Shown piece after piece: positions 1-10,151 of a stretch of 64,000 nucleotides of DNA. Where the stretch lies: assembly GCF_000341285.1 (NCBI RefSeq), contig NW_005178427.1, positions 57,274-121,273 of the forward strand, written 5' to 3'. The position numbers were made by a program, and so were the translations under genes. Numbering within the stretch: position 1 is the stretch's first letter; each line of letters begins with the position of its first letter. Under the pieces are notes generated by a model. That model was not told the DNA's origin and searched no databases. It worked only from the letters and a program-made list of their open reading frames with translations. The stretch is from Galdieria sulphuraria (taxonomy: Eukaryota; Rhodophyta; Bangiophyceae; Galdieriales; Galdieriaceae).

Positions 1-920
1 CTCGTTCACCAGACCACATCTTGAACTGTTATCTAGAAGAAATGAGTTGGAAGGGAAGTATGAAGCCTTCTTCTGATCGTCAGTTGAGCTTACAAAGATT
101 GGAGAATGGGCATCGGTGTTATGCCTTGATGCATCCAACTGAACCTAGAAAACCTTTGGCTTTCTGTCAGTTGGCTTTTTTGCCTTTTGTGCCAAGTAAT
201 ATGAATGACATTATGGCATTTGCCAAGGAACCCAAAGAAGAATCTAGTCATAGCCTTCCTGTTGCAGTTATTTATGGCATCAAAGCTATTTCTTCTAGTT
301 TTGGCGAAGGTGTGTATAGAGCCTTTCTAAAGAAACTATTTCAAGAACAACTCCGAGCTATTTATCCTCCAATTAAAGGAATCGTGACTCATTCTCGTTC
401 TCTTATGTTTATTTCATGGTTACAAGATCAGCTGTATATTATGGACCATTTTAGTGCCTTGCCAAATAGACAACGTCAGTTGGTTGTGAAATGGGATTGT
501 TTAGATCGATTGAGACCTGTTCTACAGTTGTGTTCTGGTACTATTCCAAGTTACATTCCACAAACAGAATGGATGAATAATATCACCAGTGAGATACAGC
601 ATCACAAGAATGATTTGTTATCCTTGTTTGCATATTTTGTGGTTCGTGGTTGGAAATTCTCGCCTTTTATGGACCCTTCTATATTGTTTCATATACGATG
701 TGGAGCTGAACTTTACCAAATCAATTGGATGGGAGAAAGGACATGGGATGCCTTGAGAAGTTGTGCCGGAATTACTTTTAACTTTTTGTACAATGCAGAT
801 GATATGGAATCGAATTTGCAAGCTTATCTGGATAGAGGAGAAGTAGTGGTTTCTGAGCAGGTTATGGAACATTTGAATAGAGGTGTGGTTGTTGAAAAGA
901 TTGTAGATGTGGAGAAGTAG
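1..920 (+). CDS. MLYCD: Malonyl-CoA decarboxylase, 5'-partial (tandem copy 1)
   Basis: The frame is open from the left window edge to a TAG at 918-920, so the 5' part lies outside. The family converts malonyl-CoA to acetyl-CoA and CO2. Visible signatures are an HPTEPR block, a Ser-containing stretch AISSSFGEG aligned with the family catalytic Ser (S329 in human MLYCD), an ISWL motif, and FHIRCGAELYQINW, whose His matches the catalytic His (H423 in human). This is the C-terminal acetyltransferase-like half. The chain ends in VEK, without a peroxisomal SKL signal. A diverged paralogue follows 190 bp downstream on the same strand, suggesting tandem duplication. The first ATG in the window is at 42, but homology already exists upstream of it. 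Confidence 0.85.
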   Translation, partial: RSPDHILNCYLEEMSWKGSMKPSSDRQLSLQRLENGHRCYALMHPTEPRKPLAFCQLAFLPFVPSNMNDIMAFAKEPKEESSHSLPVAVIYGIKAISSSFGEGVYRAFLKKLFQEQLRAIYPPIKGIVTHSRSLMFISWLQDQLYIMDHFSALPNRQRQLVVKWDCLDRLRPVLQLCSGTIPSYIPQTEWMNNITSEIQHHKNDLLSLFAYFVVRGWKFSPFMDPSILFHIRCGAELYQINWMGERTWDALRSCAGITFNFLYNADDMESNLQAYLDRGEVVVSEQVMEHLNRGVVVEKIVDVEK

Positions 921-1112
921 CAGAGAGAGACAACGAAGATACTTAGTTTCGAAACAATAACTTGTGACATGGAAAGAGTAGTTCGACGAATATGTTAATT
1001 TGGATATTGCAATATTTAGAAAGTAGAACGAATGAATTAAGCATTTTATCCATTTTTTCTTTGTCTAAACTTGGCATCCCTTTTTGGGCGCCACGGTAAC
1101 TTTATAACTTTT

Positions 1113-2990
1113 ATGTTCATAAACCGGAATGTAACTTTCCCGTGGATGTTCAATTGGTTCAAGACAGCTCCCTCTTTTTGTTTGGAAGAACAAAGGCTGA
1201 GTCGGCTTACCAAGGTCAATAGGATTAACTATTGTGTCTTTGTTGAAGACGAACGAAGAGAACTCGATTCCAGGAATGACGTGAAGTCTTACATTTTGAT
1301 CGGAAAGAATTATCTGGAAAACTTGAAACAACTTGCAGAAGCATACCCTGGTACTCAACGTAAGCAAGTTAAAATCGTCCAGGCGCAACGAGATTTCCAA
1401 AGACTTTGTGAAAAAAGGGAATATCTAGTCAATAGTTTGCGAAAGTGGTTATCAGGCGTCTCGACTAGTGGCCCCAAAAAGTTTGGTGAATATAGAAAGG
1501 GAAAGAAACAGCTCGTTATGGACAAATTTGGACAGGAATTCGCGAATTGTTTGTTGGAGTTAAACTTATCTATTAGAAAGCCGTTTGTTACAATCTTATT
1601 GGCGGATTTCCCTGTTACAACTAGTATTTGGAAGAGAATGCAAAGGAAACGAAATTTGGATGTAAACAATTCTCAATATGCGATTGACACTTGTGAAACA
1701 AAAGATGGCAGTATTAGCCATCAAAGTAATTTCGTTGCAAGAAAACAAGAAGTTATGTTGAGTAGCCAAGAAGTAGAGGAACAACCTGATTTATTGAAGT
1801 TTAGTGAAGGATTAGCAGATATGCAAACTAGAGAATTTTACGAAGCACTTTTCGAATCCATGAGTTTTCATCCAAAAGGTGTTGTCGCAAGTTATCGTCT
1901 GCGAGAAACCTTAGAATGTCTTCTTCAGCCATCTTTTGAAACTCCAGCTTTTATATATTTTGGAAACTCTACGTATGACTGGGAATTGTACAAAGATAGC
2001 CTAGAATCCTGTTTGCAGCAGCTTTTGCGTTATGTAGAGCTATTCTACAGACAGTGCTTTCTTGAAGTGGGAATCCTTGAGCATGGTAATCTCCAAAGAC
2101 TGCTTCCATTCTATCGAAAGAGTTTGGAGATATCAGCTTGTTCAAGTTCTGAGTCATCTCGGGTGGCTATGGAACGTTTTGTACAATGTGGTAGAAGAAT
2201 TTTTCATCTTTACCACAAACAATTTCCATCTTATCCATTAGCTTTCGCAGATGTGGTTGTCACTTCTAGGATTCCCCATTCAGTGCGAGAAGTGGTAGAT
2301 TTGCAGTTGGACTGGAATGATGTTATGAAGAATCAGGAGAAAACGTCATTTAATATCGTTGTACTGGAATGTGTACCTTCCTCTGATAAGCACATACGAG
2401 CGGGATTTCATCACGAATTATTGTCGCTTCTCTTGTACGATTGTTTGCCTCAAATTTTTGGTAACATTGGTAGGCGAGTCTACTCTTTGAGTCATATTTC
2501 TGGCTTTCTTTCATGGCTATGCTTTCAGTATGAAATAGCGTTAGGTCTAAGACCCCAACACCGTTCATTGATTCCTCATGACTCTGTGCAGTTGATCGGC
2601 GAAATTATTCGTAGGATTCAAACAAGTGGTTGTAAGGAAAAGGAAATGGACAAGGAAATGTTGGAAAAGGCAAAGAGTACAATGCTATCTCTTTGTGCTC
2701 ACTATCTTTTGATTGTTCGTAGACGAGATGGCCTACCCGTAGACCCTAACTGCGCTTTTCATATTATGAATGGGGCAGAATTACATCAACTATTATGGGC
2801 TGCGGATGAAGGAATGAAAGGTTTGACAGAAAGTGCTCATATCATGTCTATGTTTTGTTATCATCTAGAAAGACGTTTAACCACAGCCTACAAATTTGCA
2901 TCTACCAGTAAAATTTCTACTAGTAATGAAATTGAAAATTTATTGCAGCTAAAGAGTACGTCAACTGATGATGATAGCAAGGAAAGATGA
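1113..2990 (+). CDS. MLYCD: Malonyl-CoA decarboxylase paralogue (tandem copy 2)
   Basis: A single-exon gene of 625 aa from ATG 1113; the frame is open further upstream but only with TTG. The basic and aromatic N-terminus could be an organellar targeting sequence. The C-terminal third carries MCD signatures: HISGFLSWL, DPNCAFHIMNGAELHQLLW (His equivalent to the catalytic one) and a final helix-rich tail. The catalytic Ser region reads ECVPSSDKH instead of the usual YSIS-type sequence, and the HPxEPL block is degenerate (IPHSVREV), so activity is uncertain. The N-terminal helical domain is longer than in human MLYCD (493 aa). It probably arose by duplication of the upstream gene and diverged. 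Confidence 0.75.
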   Translation: MFINRNVTFPWMFNWFKTAPSFCLEEQRLSRLTKVNRINYCVFVEDERRELDSRNDVKSYILIGKNYLENLKQLAEAYPGTQRKQVKIVQAQRDFQRLCEKREYLVNSLRKWLSGVSTSGPKKFGEYRKGKKQLVMDKFGQEFANCLLELNLSIRKPFVTILLADFPVTTSIWKRMQRKRNLDVNNSQYAIDTCETKDGSISHQSNFVARKQEVMLSSQEVEEQPDLLKFSEGLADMQTREFYEALFESMSFHPKGVVASYRLRETLECLLQPSFETPAFIYFGNSTYDWELYKDSLESCLQQLLRYVELFYRQCFLEVGILEHGNLQRLLPFYRKSLEISACSSSESSRVAMERFVQCGRRIFHLYHKQFPSYPLAFADVVVTSRIPHSVREVVDLQLDWNDVMKNQEKTSFNIVVLECVPSSDKHIRAGFHHELLSLLLYDCLPQIFGNIGRRVYSLSHISGFLSWLCFQYEIALGLRPQHRSLIPHDSVQLIGEIIRRIQTSGCKEKEMDKEMLEKAKSTMLSLCAHYLLIVRRRDGLPVDPNCAFHIMNGAELHQLLWAADEGMKGLTESAHIMSMFCYHLERRLTTAYKFASTSKISTSNEIENLLQLKSTSTDDDSKER

Positions 2991-3123
2991 TCAACTTTAG
3001 AAATTTTGCACAAGTAAGTTCAGAAAGAAATAGTATCTAAAAAAACGAAACTGCACCAGCTTTTACAACTTCAAGGAAATTATTAGAAGCTGGTAATAAC
3101 TTCAATGCTGAAATTGACTTCTT

Positions 3124-4968
3124 TTACATGATGACTGAGTATGCTGACTTTTTATACAGAGATTTCTTATGAATAATCTTCTCGAGCCGTTTGCCAAATG
3201 ATAGAATGAGATTCCTTGGTAAAAGCATTTCCTTTAAACCTAGGAAGCCGTTTGATTGGCTTTCTAACTGCTCGTATTCAAGAAAGGCTTCTTCAATTCT
3301 GTACCAAGTCAGCTCCTTCTCAGTCTCATCTACATAAAGGACAAGGGCAAGAGCGTTTTGGCTTTGAATTTGAAAATAGTCTTGGCGAAGGCTTTCCAAG
3401 TCATGCTGCAAATGTGGCAGTGACTGTATACTTGGTGATGAATATTCGTCAGTAATTTCTTTGATAAAGCCTGCAATGTCTCTTTGACGAGATATATTCT
3501 CACTTCTCTCTAGATACTGATTCACATCTTTCATAGACTCCTCAAGATTAAGTTTCAAATTTTGTAATGAGTCATTGAATTCCTCGAGTTTGGATTCAAT
3601 CAAGGGGAGAAAGACCGTATCATTCTTCAGTAAGATTGGAAAGACTTGATACGAAATATCGATGCAATTGACTATTTGTATCACCTCTTCCATCATTTCT
3701 TCTAAAATGTTTTGAGCTTTCATCCATGAGTTGACTCCTCTAGAAGGGTCTGTCGCACGAACGATTGGTGAAGTTTGGACAACATGATTATGACTTTGCC
3801 TCGTTTTCTTCGGTGTCCATTCTTGTTGGTTTGCCTCCAGTTCGTTTTCCTTGTCAAGACTAGATCTTCGTAAAGAGTCCTTCACGTCATAAAACGTTAA
3901 ATTTTCATTCTTTTCAACTAAAGAATTGCTCTTTCCGTGTTGTCCTACTTGTTTACGGCTTTCATCAACAGAGTTTACTTTCTTGAGTTTTTTCAACTCG
4001 TTCCTAAACAAATTAATTTTCCTTCGAGGTGGATGAGACTCTCTATGAGTTTTTTGCAATTGATCTTGAATATCTATGGTGTTTTGACTATTCTTTGTAG
4101 GTTCTGATTTGTTTGAATAGCCTGATTTCTCAAGAAAATCTTGGAAAAACCGAGATGGTGAAGATATGACGTGAACAGGTGCATTTTCTCCAATCTCTCT
4201 AGGTCTAGAAGACCGAAATGGTGTTGGAACCGCATTTTTCATCTTCTCACAGCTCTCACTCAATGCGTCGTTTCCTTCACAATCGTACTTCAATTCATCT
4301 CGTTCAGTCATAATAGGTCCCTGGAGATTGCTGAGTTTTTCCTCTAGCTGTGAAGCAGACGAAGAACTGGTGTCTGCAATAATGTTATTATCATCTTTCA
4401 TATGTTCCATCACATCTACTGACTCCTTGTCAATTTTGAAGATTCGTTCTTCGAAATCATTTTCCTTGCGCAACTTTTCCTTCTTCTGAAAAGGTGAGGG
4501 CACGTCATTTTCCTTTCTTTCGTTATTTATGTGGAAATTTGATTCATTTGTATTTATTTCTTCGGGCAACTTCTGAGTCTTGCCTGAAGAAGGTCTCGGA
4601 AATTGACCGTTTTCTATAGTATCCGCTATGAGGTCTAATACCTTGAAAAACTTCTTCCGGTTATGCTCTGACGAAATTCTCTTTATCGCAACAATATTAA
4701 GAAACCCTTCGAAATTGCAAGCTTTCAAAGTCTTCATTACATTTGCAGGACCGTTTGCTTTTCTTGACTTCATTTGCTCTGTCCAAGCTAGTTCAGGACT
4801 TAACTTTGGGGCGAGGTACTCAAATATGCTCACCACATAATCTGTGTCCAGGTTTGTGCTATAAACAAATCCAGAAGGTAAACCAGCAACTTTTTGAAGT
4901 CTTTGTAAAACTTTTCTTTCATATTCGTCGTCGTCATCTAGTCTATGTTGCTTTGAAGAAAGTTCCAT
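3124..4968 (-). CDS. Unrecognised acidic/basic coiled-coil protein
   Basis: Not recognised. 614 aa from the first in-frame ATG (4968). The N-terminal 130 residues look helical and globular, perhaps CH-like (segments LQRLQKVAGLPSGF and FEGFLNIVAIKRI). A long charged, Ser-rich linker follows. The last 170 residues are predicted coiled coil, ending in basic KKSLYKKSAYSVIM. The frame extends 21 codons upstream of this ATG only with TTG after a stop. An alternative is a first exon near 5096-5071 (MDLLEKQK) joined by a GTTCTT donor to an acceptor close to 4975. Such architecture occurs in cytoskeletal and kinetochore adaptors, but I make no functional claim. It is convergent with the upstream MCD copy. 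Confidence 0.6.
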   Translation of the reverse strand: MELSSKQHRLDDDDEYERKVLQRLQKVAGLPSGFVYSTNLDTDYVVSIFEYLAPKLSPELAWTEQMKSRKANGPANVMKTLKACNFEGFLNIVAIKRISSEHNRKKFFKVLDLIADTIENGQFPRPSSGKTQKLPEEINTNESNFHINNERKENDVPSPFQKKEKLRKENDFEERIFKIDKESVDVMEHMKDDNNIIADTSSSSASQLEEKLSNLQGPIMTERDELKYDCEGNDALSESCEKMKNAVPTPFRSSRPREIGENAPVHVISSPSRFFQDFLEKSGYSNKSEPTKNSQNTIDIQDQLQKTHRESHPPRRKINLFRNELKKLKKVNSVDESRKQVGQHGKSNSLVEKNENLTFYDVKDSLRRSSLDKENELEANQQEWTPKKTRQSHNHVVQTSPIVRATDPSRGVNSWMKAQNILEEMMEEVIQIVNCIDISYQVFPILLKNDTVFLPLIESKLEEFNDSLQNLKLNLEESMKDVNQYLERSENISRQRDIAGFIKEITDEYSSPSIQSLPHLQHDLESLRQDYFQIQSQNALALVLYVDETEKELTWYRIEEAFLEYEQLESQSNGFLGLKEMLLPRNLILSFGKRLEKIIHKKSLYKKSAYSVIM

Positions 4969-5327
4969 GTATTCTTCAAGCCCGGGTTCACAATTTTCAA
5001 ATTGAATTTTCAAGAATGTGTTGCGTCGCAAAAGGAGTCATGCGAATAGAAGTAGAGTTATCAGAGAAAGAACTTTTTGTTTCTCTAACAAATCCATAAA
5101 CAAGCACTCTGTCAAAAAACCACTCTCAAGATACTTGTAACTTAAAGAAACTTGTTTGAAACGTCCTTTACTAAGAAACAACTTGCGGAGTAATCCATTC
5201 ACCGTTTCTACCAATTTCTAATTTGTTTCAGCCAGCGTACGTCACTTCGTTCTGTAAAAAAACCATATACTTCATTCATGCTTCTCATATGCAAAACAGT
5301 ACTTTGGTCCAGAGAAGAGACAAAACC

Positions 5328-5431
5328 AAAAAAAACTGGGATCTTCTCGAAGTTTTGCGTGTCATCCTTGCGCAGGGGCCATGCTAATCTTCTCTGTATT
5401 TTTCCAATTTTTGCGTATGTCCCGAAGGACT
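5328..5431 (-). ncRNA. U6: U6 spliceosomal snRNA
   Basis: Read on the minus strand, this matches U6 nearly base for base through its core: the 5' hairpin GTCC-TTCG-GGAC, the ACAGAGA box (5' splice-site pairing), the AGC triad in GATTAGCATGG, then CCCCTGCGCAAGGATGACAC of the internal stem-loop. It ends in a run of eight Ts (plus-strand A run 5328-5335), the normal Pol III terminator. The length is about 104 nt. U6 is the catalytic RNA of the spliceosome, which fits a locus full of short introns. The exact 5' end is set by the hairpin and may be off by 1-2 nt. Short open frames across it on both strands are spurious. Confidence 0.97.
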
Positions 5432-5453
5432 GTAATATAATGGGCAATTTCGA

Positions 5454-5461
5454 TATTTAAA
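5454..5461 (-). promoter_or_regulatory. TATA box of the U6 gene
   Basis: TTTAAATA on the minus strand, at -30 to -23 from the inferred U6 start. This is where type 3 Pol III promoters carry their TATA element. I see no certain upstream element (USE/PSE); a conserved one would need comparison with other snRNA genes of the same genome. Confidence 0.6.
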
Positions 5462-5647
5462 TGAAATGATTCTTGAAAAATTTTTGATGATGGGACAATA
5501 CATCGGCTGGTTCTCTATTCTTCATATTGTTTTTTTGGGTAATAGAAATGATAAAGCTTCCTTTGTTTTGTCAACGCAGGGAATTGCAATAAAACAGCTT
5601 TAGCTGTCTTTTACGAGGTAGAAGAAATTGTTTTTGCTCATTGTGGT

Positions 5648-6658
5648 ATGGGTTCTCAAGCATTCATTGTTTCTTTGTTTGCTTTACGCACAAAGGCACT
5701 GGTTTCGAAAAACTCTGCAGTTTATAAAAGTTTTGGCACCAGTTCTTTCTTGACAAAAAAGTGTTCTCGAAACACTTCTTTTTTTAAAGCACCGTATGTT
5801 GTTTTCCATCGTTTGACCGTTCGTTTGTCACACGATTCAACCTATAATAACGTTGCAGTAGAGTAAGCCGAAAAGACTTGTTTGTTTCTTGGTTTCACTT
5901 GTATTAGTTTGCAAGTACGCGGTCAACCAAACTCGCTCGAGTATCGATTATTTTTTTCGCATAACCAAAAGCGCATTTCTCCCTGGCACGACATACCTCT
6001 TTTTCACAATGAGAAGGAGCGGATATTAAACTTTGTGAACGAGATTCCTCGTGGAGAAACTGGCAAGTATGAAATTGCTACGAAGGAACATTTCAATCCC
6101 ATTCGCCAAGATGTCAAAAACGTAAGCTTCAAGTTCTGTTTAGGATTCGTTGTTCACTCTATACTTTAGGGAGCTTTAAGATTTTACAAATATGGTCCTT
6201 CGTTGATAAATTACGGTGCGTTTCCGCAAACTTGGGAGGATCCTAAGGTTGTTGATCCTGAAACTGGTTTTGGTGGCGACAACGACCCGCTGGACGTTCT
6301 TGAGATTGGAAGTGAAACTTTGAAGACTGGTGGTGTTTATCAAGTGAAGCCACTCGGAGCTTTGGCTCTGATAGATGGAGGTGAAACGGACTGGAAGATA
6401 TTTGCAATTCGGACTGATGACAAGGATTCTTCCAGAATTCATGATCTGGGTGATGTAGAAAGAGTATATCCTGGTGTTTTGGACAAAGTCAAAGAATGGT
6501 TTAGATTATATAAGACTGCTGAGGGTAAAGGTGAAAACAAGTACGGTTACCAAGGGCAGTATTTGGACAAGGAAAAGGCTTTGAAAGTAATTAGAGAATG
6601 TCATGAAGCTTGGAAACAATTGAGAGCCGAGCTATCGTCTCAAAAGGAATTAGTGTAG
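5648..6658 (+). CDS. PPA: Soluble inorganic pyrophosphatase, organelle-targeted form
   Basis: Hydrolyses pyrophosphate to two phosphates, pulling biosynthetic reactions forward. Three exons: 5648-5862, 5908-6121, 6170-6658 (introns of 45 and 48 nt, both GTAAGC donors); 305 aa. The first ~75 residues are basic, Ser-rich and not conserved, as in a plastid or mitochondrial presequence. The family core starts at RGQPNSLEYR and includes ISPWHDIPL, INYGAFPQTWEDP and the metal-binding signature GDNDPLDVLEIG. The C-terminal half has the lysine- and tyrosine-rich substrate region (KGENKYGYQGQY). The length matches eukaryotic family I enzymes plus a transit peptide. The next gene begins 83 bp downstream. 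Confidence 0.95.
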
Positions 6659-6741
6659 TTTTATGAGACAATGGAAAATCGTGTTTTGGCTTGGTGGTTA
6701 TTGGATTGCCCAAAGGCCATATAAGTAGTAGTCTTCAATAA

Positions 6742-8408
6742 ATGGAAAATCGTCTGAATGATTCTTATTCGGTTTCGTTTGAAGACAACTATGTTTTGTA
6801 TCAGTATTTGGTTTCAGACGAAATGTTTCGAATATTTCATCCAAGCTTTGTCTTCAAAGTGAGAGAATCTCTACAAGTCTTATTGGGTGCACTTCGTTTA
6901 TATGGAACAGAGTCTCTTGCACTGTCGTTCAACGGTGGAAAAGACGCAACTGTCGTTATGCACCTTTTGAGAGCGGCAGTAGGCGAACATTCTCAAGGAA
7001 GGGAAGATTCTTGTTCCCATATCAACGCAGTATATTTTACAGATAGTGATTACTTTGAACAAGTGGAACTTTTTGTGAAAGCCATGCGGGAAAGATATCA
7101 CCTAAACTTGATCCTTCAAGAAGGTGGATTTTTGCAAGGTTTGAAGATTATTGTAGAAGAAAGAAATATGAAATCTTTTACAATGGGAACAAGAAGAAGT
7201 GATCCAGATGGTAAGCACTTGGAGCACTTTACTCCATCATCACAAGGTTGGCCACCGTTTATGAGAGTGAATCCCATTCTTTCTTGGAGTTACGGAGAAG
7301 TGTGGAAGTTTCTCTTGTCATTGAAGTTGCCTTACTGCGATTTGTATGACCAGGGATATACTTCAATAGGAAGAGTGAGTGACACTCAACCCAATCCTCT
7401 TCTCCGAATAGACAATAGCAGTTTTTGGCCTGCATATTATTTGTCTCATGAAGAAGAAGAAAGAGCTGGTCGAAAGTTGGATAAGAGAAGGCTTTCCTTA
7501 TCTCGAAGAGGCCCTATAGAAGATGGTCCCAGAACTGCAGCTCTTGTAGTTATTGGGAATGAATTACTGAAAGGAACTACACAAGATATCAATGCGCATA
7601 AAGCTTCTATTGTTCTTCGAGGTTAGTTTTCATATCTCTACATAGAGTTTTTGTTGATTGGATTTCAACTGTTTTATCGAACATATATCTAGAAATGGGC
7701 ATTGACTTGCGTAGAGTTGTGTTTATACCTGATGAAGTTGAAGTAATTGCTTCCGAAATTCGTTCAGCGTTTGCTTCTATGGATATTGTTATTACTTCAG
7801 GGGGGATTGGACCAACTCACGATGATGTTACCTTTCAAGCAATGGCTCACGCTTTTTCAGTACCATTAGAAAGATGTGAGGAACTCGAAGAAGTTTTGAT
7901 TCGCACTTTAGGGAGTTCTTTTTCATCTTCTTGTTACAATATGACAAAAATTCCTCAGGGTGCTGAGTTGTTATATGAAAGAAGCTGTTGTGACTGTGCA
8001 GAAGAATCCCAGTTTCCAATCGTAAAGCTTTATAGTGTCTATAATTTACCGGGAATTCCACAATATTTTTTAAAGTCTCTGCAAATTATCAAACCTTATA
8101 TAGAAACAGGTTATCATTTTTGTGGATTGCGAATTGAGCTGAATGTCGAAGAAATTGCCATTGCCGATATATTGGCAGAATTTGTTCAAAGTCATCCCAA
8201 CTTGGAAATCGGTAACTATATATAAGCAATCTTCATGAGAATTAGCTTTGATGAATATTTCATAGGTTGTTATCCTATCGTTTCTTATTCCAATGTGAAA
8301 ACCGTTTTAATCTTAGAAGCACATAACAGAGAAACACTCGAAAAGTGTTTTATAGAACTGAAAGCACAGCTTCCTTCAGATGCTATTTTGGCAGAGAGAG
8401 GTTTATGA
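6742..8408 (+). CDS. FLAD1: FAD synthase (PAPS-reductase domain + MoCF-like domain)
   Basis: Adenylates FMN to FAD. Exons: 6742-7621, 7693-8211, 8266-8408; 513 aa. The N-terminal PAPS-reductase-like domain carries the nucleotide-binding motif SFNGGKDATV (about residue 65) and the GTRRSDPDG motif. After a basic linker comes a molybdopterin-binding (MoCF) domain with VVIGNELLKGTTQD and TSGGIGPTHDDVT. The domain order (PAPSR first) is that of plant proteins and the reverse of human FLAD1. In animals the MoCF-like domain has a hydrolase role; whether that holds here is not visible. Introns are 71 and 54 nt. Confidence 0.92.
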
Positions 8409-9272
8409 AAAGGATCCAAATGTTGCTTTAGTATATATATATATATATATAGTGTCTTGAAAGTGTACATTTTTTATTACAAGTATACCTGAAGATCACG
8501 ACTAGGTGGTCTTCTTCTTCTTATAGGAGCTTGATTGTTTCCGCGTCTTCTACAGGGCTTCAGTAAAATGAAAATAATTAAATAAGAAAGACTACCTGCT
8601 GACTCGTAGCAGCTCCGAACAAGTGCACCCCCATCAATGAATTAAGCTGCTGTTCAAAGTCCACACTCTAAGCTCTGAACTGAGTAAAGTGAATGGTCGA
8701 AAAGTTAAAACTTGCCTTGGAAGAACTTGTTATCAAACACGATATTTTCTTTCTACCATCAGTCGCTCTTATCAGACAAGCTGATTCTTTGGGTTGTTTC
8801 TATAAAAAGGGGCTAGTCATTCTCATTACTATACTCAACGAAACTGAGTTTACTTTGCCTTCCCCAACTCGCTTCATGGTAACCCAAACAGTTCCCTGAT
8901 CCTTACTAGAGAAAGATCGAAGGTGAATACTGCTATTTTGAATTGAAACCAAGTTTGCCTTACTTTTCCTCATAGAGACTTGAAAGCCTCTTGATGAATC
9001 GATCCGGACCCAGCCGAACCATCGTAAACCAATGGAATTATTGATATATTCTACTAATCATTGCCAGTCTTTGAACACGTTCATATCGAGAGTAATATTT
9101 GTTAACAAAACATTCATAATTTTACACTTATCCTCTGAAGTTTCCATCGGTTGAGATAACATAAGGAAAAATTGAATCATCAAGGACTGTGTGTGACTTG
9201 AATATCAATATTTATTTATTTATCCATTGGGCGCTAAAAGTTGGGAGAAAAATGCGATCTTTGGAGTGAGTG
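8409..9272. other. Gene-poor interval, possible decayed coding sequence
   Basis: No gene can be supported in these 860 bases. The interval starts with an AT dinucleotide repeat. On the minus strand a frame without ATG near its start stays open from 9057 to a stop at 8800 (85 codons), followed in the same frame by a further 40-codon stretch beyond one stop. That is longer than expected by chance in AT-rich DNA, but it resembles nothing I recognise. It could be an old gene or transposon fragment. A 68-codon plus-strand frame at 8693-8899 overlaps it and looks accidental. Confidence 0.3.
8432..8451. repeat. AT dinucleotide microsatellite
   Basis: Ten TA/AT units just after the FAD synthase stop codon, in its 3' flank. 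Similar tracts occur in intron 2 of the phosphatidylinositol synthase gene (24474-24493) and in the 3' flank of HCF136 (about 53407-53423). Confidence 0.9.
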
Positions 9273-10024
9273 ATGAATGCTTTTGGGTTTCCTGATTTGA
9301 AGATAAACTTGAAAGCGCAAAATATAAGGAAGCGAGTTTGTAGAAGAAACTGCTTACGTTACAGACTTACTGCTTCCTCAAAAAACACGAATGACTCCTC
9401 TTTTTGGGACGGTTGGAAACTAAGCCATTTATTTCGACAGTTTTTAAAGAAAACAGGACATTTCCCTCTTCGTGAACGACAATTGTATGTATTCCCTCAA
9501 CCTGATAGCGTTTTAAAGTTACCTCCTGCAAAAATAACACCGGAACAGGAGTTTCAAAAGCTATCAGAGGATGTACGTTTCAAACAAAACTTTGAAGCAA
9601 CAGAACAGTCTTCTCCAACTGACAAACAGCAACAACTCGTATGCATATCCAATGCCAACGCCACTCTATTTGGTCAGGTATGCAAAGAAACTCTTTATAT
9701 GAGCCAATTAAAGTCTTCACTTTTCAGCTTATTCAGTATTCTCAAGACAAAAGCAAGGTATGGGTACGGCCTCTGCTTCTTATGGAGGAAGAAATAGATA
9801 CGGTTTTTTTCGAAACACCGGGAACCACGCACAAAAGCTACTATAGCTTAGTAAACTCCCAGGACTTGCTATTACCTGCCCAGCTGGTTGTGCCATACAA
9901 CAACGGTTTAACAGGTCTGTTGAATATTCTACCTGAAACCGTTGCCGAAAAATTCGACAGCTTTAGTCAAAAAGAAATGGCCTCCCAAGTCTTGTTTCGC
10001 TTTCTTCAAAGTTTTCATCACTAA
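9273..10024 (+). CDS. Conserved-type plastid protein of unknown function
   Basis: Two exons, 9273-9677 and 9728-10024 (50-nt intron, GTATGC donor), 233 aa. The N-terminus (MMNAFGFPDLKINLKAQ, then many K/R and S) looks like a transit peptide; the annotated ATG directly follows a GTG. The C-terminal half (KVWVRPLLLMEEE, NSQDLLLPAQLVVPYNNGL) has the feel of small cyanobacterial/plastid conserved proteins with a WVRPLAL-type motif, but I cannot name the family. No membrane segment is evident. It is convergent with the following minus-strand gene, leaving 127 bp between the stops. Confidence 0.7.
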
Positions 10025-10151
10025 GTTATGGCAATAGAAGACTTCATATCTGTGAGTCATCGGGCTTGTGAAGAAAATTTCAGTGCTTCTCTATACTATA
10101 CAGTACATAGTCTTTAAGCGAAATAGTTTCCGTATTTTCCTAAAAATACTT

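Noticed and set aside
5208-5460. Open frames on both strands across the U6 locus
   Set aside because: They overlap the U6 RNA, whose sequence is far more specific evidence; no protein family is visible.
8693-8899. 68-codon plus-strand frame
   Set aside because: No recognisable family, isolated, and overlaps the longer minus-strand open stretch.
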